Below, in pieces: positions 54,002-61,851 of a DNA stretch of 64,000 nt; position 1 is the first letter of the stretch; every line of letters starts with the position of its first letter. Both the position numbers and the translations under genes were made by a program. The DNA lies in assembly GCA_948144175.1 (NCBI GenBank), contig CANXME010000045.1, forward strand, positions 62,001 through 126,000. The letters are read 5' to 3'. The DNA comes from Closterium sp. NIES-65 (taxonomy: Eukaryota > Streptophyta > Zygnematophyceae > Desmidiales > Closteriaceae). The notes beneath the pieces are model-generated. The model did no database searches, had not been told where the DNA came from, and worked only from the letters and a program-made list of their open reading frames with translations.

Positions 54002-54459
54002 CGACCAGGCTACGCAGCGGTCGTCACAGGGTTACACCTTCAGCCTTGGTTCCGGCTCTGTCTCGTGGCGGGCTACCCGCTCGTCTTCTGTTCTCGGCTC
54101 CAGTTGTGAGGCTGAGATCTACGCTGGGGCTATGGCTGCACAGGAGTTACGCTGGCTCACCTACCTGCTGACCGACCTTGGAGAGCAGCCTCGTTCTCCT
54201 CCAGTCCTGTACGTAGACAACAAGGCCATGCTGGCCTTGTGTCGAGAGCAGCGACTGGAGCACAGAACGAAGCACATTGCTCTCCGCTACTTTCTTGCTC
54301 GTGAGCTACAGCAGCGTGGACAGTTGCGACTTGCGTACGTGGCCTCTGAGGCCAACACTGCTGATGTCTTCACCAAGGCACTTGCGCCTTGTGATCATTC
54401 AGCGTTGTTGCACGCAGTTGGGTCTTGTGCCTGTCTTGCCTCACTTGCTCTCCTCTTGA
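53979..54459 (+). pseudogene. Copia pol: RNase H segment (element 2)
   Basis: Third frame of pol, from GHADASWADDQATQ through SSCEAEIYAGAMAAQELRWL (catalytic Glu), VLYVDNKAMLAL (Asp), LEHRTKHIALRYF and ANTADVFTKALAP. An extra T at 54398-54399 shifts the last codons. Read after that shift, the protein ends at 54459 with the same LPHLLSS tail as element 3. Without it the frame runs to 54530 with an unrelated hydrophobic tail. Confidence 0.87.
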
Positions 54460-54660
54460 CCTTGCTTGTACCTTCGCCTATATATACTCTTGCTCTTGCT
54501 TGCTTGACTCTTGTATATCTCTATATATGATCTTGCATGTGAACTGGCCTTCTGGCCTTTGAACTTGTGCTCGGAATGCGTGGTGACTTTGTGATCCACC
54601 CTGAGCTTTGCTTTGCTTTGCTTGACTGGTCTTGTGACCCCTTGTTCTCCCCCACTTTGC
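54460..54660 (+). other. Element 2 3' untranslated region
   Basis: About 200 bp with TATATATAC and CTATATATGATC stretches, then TTTGCTTTGCTTTGCTTGAC and CTCCCCCACTTTGCC. Element 3 has the equivalent sequence at 55267-55462. No gene is seen. Confidence 0.7.
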
Positions 54661-54670
54661 CTATGGGGGT
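54661..54670 (+). other. Polypurine tract, element 2
   Basis: TATGGGGGTG directly precedes the 3' LTR and is identical in element 3 (55257-55266, complement). Confidence 0.75.
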
Positions 54671-54802
54671 GTGTCAGAACATATAGCTTACTTGTTTCTG
54701 TAGGCTATAGTGGGGTATCCCATAGGGGGTACAACACAATTAGGGTTTCCTATTTGTATTCACTTCACTTCATAGTCATTCATTCTCGTTCACACTTTCT
54801 CA
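54671..54802 (+). repeat. Element 2 3' LTR (132 bp)
   Basis: Starts TGTCAGAACATATAGC and ends ACACTTTCTCA. Apart from one substitution and one extra C it equals 47023-47153. The telo-box complement TTAGGGTTT is at 54740-54748. Confidence 0.93.
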
Positions 54803-55124
54803 GCTAGGCCCTTTTTCTTTTTATTTTGCACACGCTAGGCCCTTGTTCTTTTTATTTTGCACACGCTAGGCCCTTGTTCTTGCTATTTTGCATACCCTAT
54901 GCCCTTGTTCTTTTTATTTTGCACACGCTAGGCCCTTGTTCTTGCAATTTTGCACATGCTAGACCCTTGTTCTTTTTATTTTGCACACGCTAGGCCCTTG
55001 TTCTTTTTATTTTGCACACTCTAGGCCCTTGTTCTTTTTATTTTGCATACGCTAGGCCCTTGTTCTTTTTATTTTGCATACGCTAGGCCCTTATTCTTTT
55101 TATTTTGCACACGCTAGGCCCTTG
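54803..55124 (+). repeat. 31-bp AT-rich minisatellite between elements 2 and 3 (about 10 units)
   Basis: Same family as 36861-47022, beginning with the GCTAG duplication copy of element 2 and ending with the CCTTG duplication copy of element 3. It shows the two elements entered one continuous array separately, 322 bp apart. Confidence 0.93.
55120..55124. other. Target-site duplication CCTTG, left copy (element 3)
   Basis: CCTTG, matched exactly by 61847-61851. It comes from the GGCCCTTGTTC part of the 31-bp unit. Confidence 0.93.
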
Positions 55125-55256
55125 TGTGAGAATAAGCGAACAGGGATGGATCAACTAGAAGTGAAAAGAGTACAAGTAGTAAACCCTAGAATTGTGTACC
55201 CCCTATAGGCTAACCCACTGTAGCCTACACAAGTATAACATATATAATGTTTGACA
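55125..55256 (-). repeat. Element 3 3' LTR (132 bp)
   Basis: On the + strand it starts TGTGAGAATAAGCG and ends AATGTTTGACA. It is identical to 61715-61846. A telo-box-like AAACCCTAG is at 55181-55189. Similarity to the element 2 LTR is clear around GTAGGCTA, ATAGGGGGTACA and TAGGGTTT. Confidence 0.94.
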
Positions 55257-55266
55257 CACCCCCATA
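55257..55266 (-). other. Polypurine tract, element 3
   Basis: TATGGGGGTG on the coding strand, adjoining the 3' LTR, the same as in element 2. Confidence 0.75.
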
Positions 55267-55462
55267 GGCAAAGTGGGGGAGAACAAGGGGTCACAAGACC
55301 AGTCAAGCAAAGCAAAGCAAGCTCAGGGTGGATCACAAAGTCACCACACAGTCCGAGCACAAGAGTAGGGCCAGAGGCCAGTTCACATGCAGGAGTACAG
55401 ACATATATGTAAAACTAGACAAGCAAGAGCAGGTATATATATATGTCACAGTACAAGTAAAG
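55267..55462 (-). other. Element 3 3' untranslated region
   Basis: About 200 bp between the pol stop and the polypurine tract, with a TATATATATATG stretch and AAAGCAAAGCAAGC on the + strand. It is homologous to 54460-54660 of element 2. Confidence 0.7.
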
Positions 55463-58400
55463 TCAAGAGGAGAGCAAGTGAGGTAAGACAGACACAAGAC
55501 CCAGCTGGGTGCAAAAGCGCTGATGATCACAAGGCGCGAGTGCCTTGGTGAACACATCAGCAGTGTTGGCCTCAGAGGCCACGTACGCAAGTCGCAACTG
55601 ACCACGCTGCTGCAGCTCACGAGCAAGGAAGTAGCGGAGAGCAATGTGCTTCGTTCTGTGCTCCAAGCGCTGCTCTCGACACAAGGCCAGCATGGCCTTG
55701 TTGTCTACGTACAGCACTGGAGGAGAACGAGGCGGCTCTCCAAGGTCAGTCAGCAGGTAGGTGAGCCAGCGAAGCTCCTGTGCAGCCATGGCCCCGGCGT
55801 AGATCTCAGCCTCACAACTGGAGCCGAGAACCGAAGACGAGCGAGTAGACCGCCACGAGACAGAGCCGGAACCAAGGCTGAAGGTGTAACCCTGTGACGA
55901 CCGCTGCGTAGCCTGGTCGTCAGCCCAAGAAGCGTCCGCGTGGCCGGTAAGGACCACTGGACTCCGCCCTCCAAGCACAAGCCCCATGCCCGACGTACTG
56001 CACAGGTAGCGCAATACCCTCTTCGCTGCAGCCATGTGCTCTGGTCTGTGTCTCCCAGGAGCAACATAGCGTGCAAGAATGCTCAGAGGATATGCAAGGT
56101 CAGGTCGTGTGCAGGTCATCAGGTACATGAGGCAGCCAACAAGCTCTGCATACGGACCACTCGACTCTACGGACTCATCCGAAGGCAGAGCTGAGAGTGA
56201 GTGGCGAGTAGGCAGAGGAGTGGCCTGAGGCGAGGAGTACGTGAAGCCGAAGCGCTGAAGGACCTGCTGCACCATGTGTGACTGAGTCAAGGTAATGGTG
56301 CGGCGTGCTCTGTCCCGAGTGATCTGCAAGCCAAGGTAGCTGCGCAGTTCACCCAGGTCTGTGCACGTGTGTCTCTTCAGCAGTTCGGACTTCACGTAGG
56401 CGAGTCCAGCAGTGTCCGCTGTGGCAAAGACCAAGTCGTCGACGTACACGAGGATGTAGAACGGCGGCAGTGAAGTGTCGGTGCGCAGAAACAGCGACGG
56501 GTCAGCAGTAGAAGGAGCAAACCCAAGAGCCGCAAGCGTAGTCCTCACTGTGTCGTGCCACTCACGCGGTGCCTGGCGGAGACCGTAGACTGGCCGTCGG
56601 AGGCTCCACTGGGTGCCAGGAGGGAAAGTCCCAGTGAAGCCAGGTGGACGGCGCAGCCAGATCTCCTCGTGCAGGCTACCCTGCAGGAACGCAGTGCTGA
56701 AGTCGAGAGAGTGAAGCTCGTAGTCGCGCTGAGCGGCTATGTGCAGCAGCACCCGAAGAGTGGTCATCTTCGGGGTGGGAGAGAAGGTCTGAAAGTAGTC
56801 AACTCCCTGCCGCTGACTGAAGCCACGAGCAACGTACCGCGCCTTGAAGACAGGTGGAGAGCCCGGCGGCCGCTTCACCCGGAAGATCCACATGCCACTG
56901 ACGATGTTCGCCCCAGGAGGGGGAACTGCGTCAACGTAGGTGCCTGTGGACTTCCAGGAAGCCATCTCTGCATCCATAGCTGCCTGCCACTGAGAGGAGT
57001 AGGGACCCTCTACGGCCTCCGCGTAAGAACGCGGAGTCGGGATGTCTAGTGCATCCGGGTCTCCCTCAGGGGCAAGCAGTACAGACGCGAGATGAGGTGA
57101 AGCAGCCGCTAGACACTGTAACTCCTCCTGTCTGTCCTCTAGGACGTCCGTGCCAAGAGCACACTCACCCCCGACGGACGGAGGACAGACAGACGCAGAC
57201 TCAGCAACAAGACCAGCAGCGTAGTCGAGACGACAGCGAGCAGCAAAGTCAACGAGCTCAGCGACTAGAGCAGACGCAGCAGTGGACTCAAAAGAGGGGT
57301 CAGTGACGACAGTAGCAAGCAGACGCGTGACAGTAGGACTGGCAGCGCGAAGAGAGTCCGACTCAGGGTCGGCAAGCGCAGGAAGAGAGGACTCAGGAGG
57401 AGAAGGCAAAGGGGCACGCAGAGGAGCAGTGGACGGACGCAGAGACATCCGGTGCGTGCCAGGGACAGGAGGAGGACGCTGACGCGAACCGCGACCACTA
57501 GCGCGAGCAGCACGAACACGCGACGCGGGACGAGACGCAGGCTCACGACGCTCAGCAAGACCTCCAGTAGGACCAGTGTAAGGAGAGGGAGCAGGCAGAG
57601 GAGAGGAAGGCTCCAACAGTGACTGCGACTGGACAGGCTGTGGACACTCTACCGAAGGAGAAAGACCAAGAACCTGCTGTAGGAGCGGAACGAAGTACGG
57701 CCGAGGCCGCGCGGCAGCTCCAGACTCAGCAGGGACAGCACCAGCACCCTCAGCGACAGCACCAGCGCCACCCACACCTCCAGCGGCAGGACCAACAGCA
57801 GTAGGCTCAGCACGAACGCCCTCAGCACCTCCAGCTCCAGGAGGACCCGCAGGTCCAGCAGCTCCGGGACCGGCAGCACCCGCACCCTCGACGGTCGAAG
57901 AAGCTCCAGCTCCAGCTCCAGCTCCAGCAGCACCTCCAGACTCAGCAGCACGCCTCCTGCGGCGAGCGTACCACTCGCGCAGTTCCTGTGGAGAGAGGGG
58001 CTCCCGGCGAGACGCAGCAGCAGGAGAAACCCCAGGCTCAGCAGCTCCAGACGCAGCACCCCCAGGCTCAGCAGCTCCCGACCCAGCACCCCCAGACCCA
58101 TCACCTCCAGGCACAGCACCCCCCGGCTCAGCACCCCCAGGCTCCGCACCCTCCGCAGTAGCACCCGCAGGCCCAGTACCCCCAGCAGTAGCACCCCCAG
58201 GCTCAGCACCCCCGCGCACAGCACCCCCAGAGTCAGCACCCCCAGGCTCAGCACCCGCAGCAGCACCAGAGTCACCTGTAACCTCGACCGGGTCAACGGC
58301 GTCTACCTGGGACACACCTGAGGGGGCAGGAACCTGAGGGGGGAGGGGGTCTACCGGGGGGGGAACCGGTACAAGGAAGTCCGGGGGAGGGGGGAGGGAA

Positions 58401-60451
58401 GGAGTGCGGTAGGGGAAGAGACGGTAGAAGGGGACTGACTCGTCGAACGTGACGTCCTGGGAGGACAGAACACGACGAGAGGAGGGGTGGTAAAACTGCC
58501 ACCCTGGGGCGTCAGTGGGGAAGCCAAGGAAGACACAGGGAGCAGCACGAGGGGACAGCTTGTCCGCAGACAAGTCGCGGACAAACGCCCGAGATCCCCA
58601 GACACGGAACACAGACGCATCGCCAACCTTCCCTGTCCACAGCAAGGCTGGGGACATCGCAGGCCGAGAGACCCGGGGGTGAAGGTTGAGCTGATGCGCC
58701 GCGTACCTCACCGCAAACGGCCACAGAAAATGGGGGGCAGCCGCATGCATCATGGACGTACGAGCGACATCCATGACCATGCCAATGCGGCGCTCAGCAA
58801 TCCCATTTTGCTGTGGTGAGTCCGGAAGCGTGAAGGACTGGCGGATGCCTCGCGCACGACAGTAGGCACGCAGAAGGCCAGAGGAGAACTCTCCGCCTCT
58901 GTCCGAGTGCAGACGCAGAACAGGAAAGTCCGAGCCGAAGCTCTTCCTGAGCTGGAGACGAGCCTCGCGGATCCAGTCGATCAGCACCCCAGTGACCTCA
59001 CCCTTGCTGCGCAAGGGGAGGACTGTGGTGTAACGCGAGTAGTCGTCAACCACCAACAGGAAGTAGCGCTCGTAACCCTGCCCACGGACGGGGGCTGGGC
59101 CCCACACATCCATGTGAAGCGTCTGCAGGGGAGCCTCTGTCGGGGGGAAGTGGGAGGAGTGAGGAGTAGCCCGGAGGCGACCCTCGACACAGGGGACACA
59201 GGAAGGTCCTGACCCGGAGGGGAGAGGAGGGAGAGACTGGGGAAGACCAGAGACAAGGACACGGGAAGCCATGCTCCGAAGACGGGGCAAGGAGGGGTGG
59301 CCAAGACGGTGGTGCCACAGGAGAGTCTCGTGAGACAGGAGGCGACAAGTACAGGGGGCAGACTCAGGACCAGACCTGGACGCAGCAGCAAACACCTGAC
59401 CCGACGCTGCTACCTGACCGGACGCGGGGACAGGAGGAGACTCAGTGGTCAGGGTGTAGAGGCTCGACCCCGGCCGACGCGAGAACGTGGCCAGGTGCCG
59501 GCCTGTGCGTGCGTCCGTGCAGTGGGTCACCCGCTGACTCGCAGGAGTGAACTGGTGAACCCCCGCATCCTGTAGGTCTGCACCACTCACCAAGTTCGTC
59601 GAGAACGAGGGGAGGTACAGGCCAGACAGGGTGCCCGAGGGGGCAGCCGGACACGGGAGGACAGTGGAGAAGTGAGCGAGGACAGGACCCCCAGAGGGGT
59701 CAGCCAGGGAGACTGCAACCGGCCGACCAAGCGGCGTGAGTGTGGTGCGGTCCCGAAAGAAGGAGCGAGAAGCCCCAGAGTCAAGTGTAAAGGTGAGGGA
59801 GGCCGAAGCCAACGCGGTACCTGAGAGCGCAGCCTCACCCGCACCTGAGGAAGCAGACTCACTAGCACCTAGAGCAGCAGCCGCACCTGTACCTGGAGCA
59901 GGAGACTCACTAGCACCCAGAGCAGCAGCCTCACCAGTAGCTAGAGCAGCAGGTCCTATACCTGGGTCAGGCGGGACGCACAGGTGACCGGCACGGTCAG
60001 CACTAGTAGGCAATGCATACATGGCAGTGAGAATAGCATCATAGTCAAGAGCATATATATCTACCCTCTGCCTAAGCAACTCCACCCAGTCGGGAAGCTC
60101 AGCCTCGTCGCCAAACACGGTACGCCAGGCGTCGCTCAGACGGGCGAAGCAGCGGGACGGTGTATGACTACGTGTCCCACAAGGCTGACCAGTCCGAGTA
60201 CCAGTGCGAATCACGTAAGAGCAGCGAACAGCACTGAGAGACCCTCCACTTTGAGCGTACCACTCACGAAGCTGGCGAGGCGTGAGAGACACGCGAGAGG
60301 GTCGCGGGAGCTGCATCTGGCCGCCACCACGAGTAGAAGCAGCAGGAGTGGTAGTAGGAGTAGCGTCGCCACCCCTACAGCCCCAACCAGCGTACCACTC
60401 ACGCAGCTGCTGGGGCGTGAGGGACTCACGCCGGCGTCGCTGGGGCTGCAT
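55463..60451 (-). CDS. Copia polyprotein, uninterrupted, lacking Gag N-terminal domain (element 3)
   Basis: The ATG at 60451 (MQPQRRRRESL) gives 1,662 residues; an in-frame stop lies shortly upstream, so no Gag core is read through. Two copies of LTPxQLREWYA occur at about 10-22 and 56-68. They are followed by a Cys/His motif CX13CX4HX4C (about 77-101). Protease DSGAS has Asp at 224. WHHRLGHPS and CVPC mark the integrase zinc region. The triad is D448, D517 and E553 (D,D-35-E). A PGGAx-type linker and a third [13 protein letters not shown] follow. RT has LDFSTAFLQG, VYGLRQAPREWH and LVYVDDLVFA (YVDD at 1336-1339). RNase H has GHADASWADD, SCEAEIYAG, VLYVDNKAM and ADVFTKALAP. All catalytic residues I can check are present. 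It makes the replication enzymes, and Gag core would have to come from another copy. Confidence 0.94.
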   Translation of the reverse strand: MQPQRRRRESLTPQQLREWYAGWGCRGGDATPTTTPAASTRGGGQMQLPRPSRVSLTPRQLREWYAQSGGSLSAVRCSYVIRTGTRTGQPCGTRSHTPSRCFARLSDAWRTVFGDEAELPDWVELLRQRVDIYALDYDAILTAMYALPTSADRAGHLCVPPDPGIGPAALATGEAAALGASESPAPGTGAAAALGASESASSGAGEAALSGTALASASLTFTLDSGASRSFFRDRTTLTPLGRPVAVSLADPSGGPVLAHFSTVLPCPAAPSGTLSGLYLPSFSTNLVSGADLQDAGVHQFTPASQRVTHCTDARTGRHLATFSRRPGSSLYTLTTESPPVPASGQVAASGQVFAAASRSGPESAPCTCRLLSHETLLWHHRLGHPSLPRLRSMASRVLVSGLPQSLPPLPSGSGPSCVPCVEGRLRATPHSSHFPPTEAPLQTLHMDVWGPAPVRGQGYERYFLLVVDDYSRYTTVLPLRSKGEVTGVLIDWIREARLQLRKSFGSDFPVLRLHSDRGGEFSSGLLRAYCRARGIRQSFTLPDSPQQNGIAERRIGMVMDVARTSMMHAAAPHFLWPFAVRYAAHQLNLHPRVSRPAMSPALLWTGKVGDASVFRVWGSRAFVRDLSADKLSPRAAPCVFLGFPTDAPGWQFYHPSSRRVLSSQDVTFDESVPFYRLFPYRTPSLPPPPDFLVPVPPPVDPLPPQVPAPSGVSQVDAVDPVEVTGDSGAAAGAEPGGADSGGAVRGGAEPGGATAGGTGPAGATAEGAEPGGAEPGGAVPGGDGSGGAGSGAAEPGGAASGAAEPGVSPAAASRREPLSPQELREWYARRRRRAAESGGAAGAGAGAGASSTVEGAGAAGPGAAGPAGPPGAGGAEGVRAEPTAVGPAAGGVGGAGAVAEGAGAVPAESGAAARPRPYFVPLLQQVLGLSPSVECPQPVQSQSLLEPSSPLPAPSPYTGPTGGLAERREPASRPASRVRAARASGRGSRQRPPPVPGTHRMSLRPSTAPLRAPLPSPPESSLPALADPESDSLRAASPTVTRLLATVVTDPSFESTAASALVAELVDFAARCRLDYAAGLVAESASVCPPSVGGECALGTDVLEDRQEELQCLAAASPHLASVLLAPEGDPDALDIPTPRSYAEAVEGPYSSQWQAAMDAEMASWKSTGTYVDAVPPPGANIVSGMWIFRVKRPPGSPPVFKARYVARGFSQRQGVDYFQTFSPTPKMTTLRVLLHIAAQRDYELHSLDFSTAFLQGSLHEEIWLRRPPGFTGTFPPGTQWSLRRPVYGLRQAPREWHDTVRTTLAALGFAPSTADPSLFLRTDTSLPPFYILVYVDDLVFATADTAGLAYVKSELLKRHTCTDLGELRSYLGLQITRDRARRTITLTQSHMVQQVLQRFGFTYSSPQATPLPTRHSLSALPSDESVESSGPYAELVGCLMYLMTCTRPDLAYPLSILARYVAPGRHRPEHMAAAKRVLRYLCSTSGMGLVLGGRSPVVLTGHADASWADDQATQRSSQGYTFSLGSGSVSWRSTRSSSVLGSSCEAEIYAGAMAAQELRWLTYLLTDLGEPPRSPPVLYVDNKAMLALCREQRLEHRTKHIALRYFLARELQQRGQLRLAYVASEANTADVFTKALAPCDHQRFCTQLGLVSVLPHLLSS

Positions 60452-60463
60452 TTGGCTCCGCAA

Positions 60464-61600
60464 GTAGAAGCAGGAGCAGGACTAGCAGCAGGGAGGCAGG
60501 CAGCCATGCAAGCCAAAAGGCAGGCAGGCAGGCAAGCAGGCGACGCGCAGCGTGCTAGCAGGGCAAGAGCTCACCAGTGGTGGGAAGAGTAGGCTCGGCG
60601 ACTCAGCGGCTCGGCAGCTCGGCGGCTCGGCGGCTCGGGCGACTCGGGCGGCTCGGCGGCAAGGCGGCGCAGCAGCAACTGCAGCTCAGCAGCTCGGTGA
60701 CTCGGCGGCTCGGCGGCAGGGCGGCTCGGCAGCAACTGCAGCTCAGCAGCTCAGCGACCCGGCGGCTCGGCGGCAGGGCGGCTTGGCTGTGGGGCGGCTC
60801 GGCTGCTGCAGGTGAGCGGCTCGGCTACTGCAGTGGGAGAGGAAGGAGGAGGAGAAGCAGGGGAGGCCACACACCTGCCACCCCTCTGCTGGCCTCTCGA
60901 CGGGCGACGGGAAAAGGGGGGGTGGGTGGTGGGGGCCGGTAGGTGCAGCGGCGGGGCCAGCAGGTGCAGTTGCGGGGCCGGTAGAAGGGGACAGGCAGGA
61001 GCCGTCAGGAGGGGACGGCGGGGCCGTCACGAAGGGACGGCGGGGCCGTCAGGAGGCGACCGGGCCGCGACGGGGGCAGGCGGCGGGGCCGCGTAAGGGC
61101 CTGGGCGGGGCCGCGACAGAGCCGTCGGCGGGGCCGCGTGAAAGCCGGGGCGGGGCCGCGTAGAAGTAGGGGCGGGGCCGCGCGAGAGCAGGCGGCGGGG
61201 CCGCGAAGGAGCCGGGGCGGGGCCGCGTGAGAGCAGGCGGCGGAGCCGCGTAAGGGCCTGGGCGGGGCCGCGACAAAGCCGTCGGCGGGGCCGCGTGAAT
61301 GCCGGGGCGGGGCCGCGTAGAAGCCGGGGCGGGGCCGCGCGAGAGCAGGCGGCGGGGCCGCGAAGGAGCCGGGGCGGGGCCGCGTGAGAGCAGGCGGCGG
61401 AGCCGCGTAAGGGCCTGGGCGGGGCCGCGACAAAGCCGTCAGCGGGGCCGCGTGAAAGCCGGGGCGGGGCCGCGTAGAAGCCGGGGCGGGGCCGCGCGAG
61501 AGCAGGCGGCGGGGCCGCGAAGGAGCCGGGGCGGGGCCGCGTGAGAGCAGGCGGCGGGGCCGCGACAGAGAGGGCGGCGGGGCCGCGTCAGTGAAGGCGG
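60464..61600 (-). repeat. GC-rich repetitive leader of element 3, including a 157-bp higher-order repeat
   Basis: 60597-60800 has GGCGGCTCGGCGGC-type repeats, including a block GCAACTGCAGCTCAGCAGCTC repeated about 60 bp apart. From about 61080 to 61600 a 26-27-bp GGGGCGGGGCCGCG unit is arranged in a 157-bp higher-order repeat; GGGCCTGGGCGGGG recurs at 61097, 61254 and 61411. Pro/Ala/Arg-rich open frames on both strands are repeat readings. This region takes the place of the Gag N-terminal coding sequence of element 2. Confidence 0.85.
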
Positions 61601-61637
61601 CGGGGCCGCAGGGGAAATGGCGACCCGAGGGGTCGCT

Positions 61638-61666
61638 AAAAAAAAAGATCGCGCCTCGGGGGGCGC
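61638..61666 (-). other. Leader hairpin with adjacent T9 (element 3)
   Basis: On the + strand, nine A (61638-61646) then GATC and GCGCC-TCGGGG-GGCGC (61651-61666). On the coding strand this is a GC hairpin followed by T9, matching the element 2 leader in sequence and distance from the PBS. Confidence 0.6.
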
Positions 61667-61697
61667 TTCGGTGGGCCCAAAAAAACGGTCCGTAGAA

Positions 61698-61714
61698 GGA
61701 CCCGCTCTATACCA
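61698..61714 (-). other. Primer-binding site, initiator-Met-like (element 3)
   Basis: On the coding strand TGGTATAGAGCGGGTCC directly follows the 5' LTR. Relative to TGGTATCAGAGC one C is missing. Complementarity is short, as in element 2. Confidence 0.7.
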
Positions 61715-61846
61715 TGTGAGAATAAGCGAACAGGGATGGATCAACTAGAAGTGAAAAGAGTACAAGTAGTAAACCCTAGAATTGTGTACCCCCTATAGGC
61801 TAACCCACTGTAGCCTACACAAGTATAACATATATAATGTTTGACA
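61715..61846 (-). repeat. Element 3 5' LTR (132 bp)
   Basis: Identical to 55125-55256. In the element's direction it starts TGTCAAACATTATATATG and ends TTATTCTCACA. The telo-box-like AAACCCTAG is at 61771-61779 on the + strand. Confidence 0.94.
61828..61838 (-). promoter_or_regulatory. Possible TATA element in the element 3 5' LTR
   Basis: ATTATATATG about 10 nt inside the LTR is the only TATA-like string in it. Its position at the extreme 5' end would leave a very short U3. The assignment is weak. Confidence 0.3.
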
Positions 61847-61851
61847 CCTTG
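61847..61851. other. Target-site duplication CCTTG, right copy (element 3)
   Basis: Exact match to 55120-55124. Confidence 0.93.

Larger units (their letters stand above)
47023..54802 (+). mobile_element. Copia LTR retrotransposon, element 2 (7,780 bp)
   Basis: A plus-strand element in the AT-rich 31-bp array. It has short LTRs (131 and 132 bp), an imperfect 5-bp duplication, an initiator-Met-like PBS, a 1.2-kb GC-rich leader, gag with a Gly-rich stretch, protease, integrase, RT and RNase H, then a polypurine tract. It is related to element 3 across the LTRs, leader start and pol. Compared with element 3, three extra single bases (51464, within 53971-53978, and 54398-54399) break pol into four frames. 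The LTRs differ by one substitution and one C. Confidence 0.95.
55125..61846 (-). mobile_element. Copia LTR retrotransposon, element 3 (6,722 bp), young and Gag-deficient
   Basis: A minus-strand element with two LTRs of 132 bp that I read as identical, a perfect CCTTG duplication, an initiator-Met-like PBS, a GC-rich repetitive leader, one long uninterrupted frame and a polypurine tract. The frame covers the Gag C-terminal region, protease, integrase, RT and RNase H. The Gag N-terminal (capsid-like) domain of element 2 is missing; the leader position holds only GC-rich repeats. Identical LTRs point to recent insertion, so the missing domain was probably already absent in the copied RNA. Confidence 0.95.
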
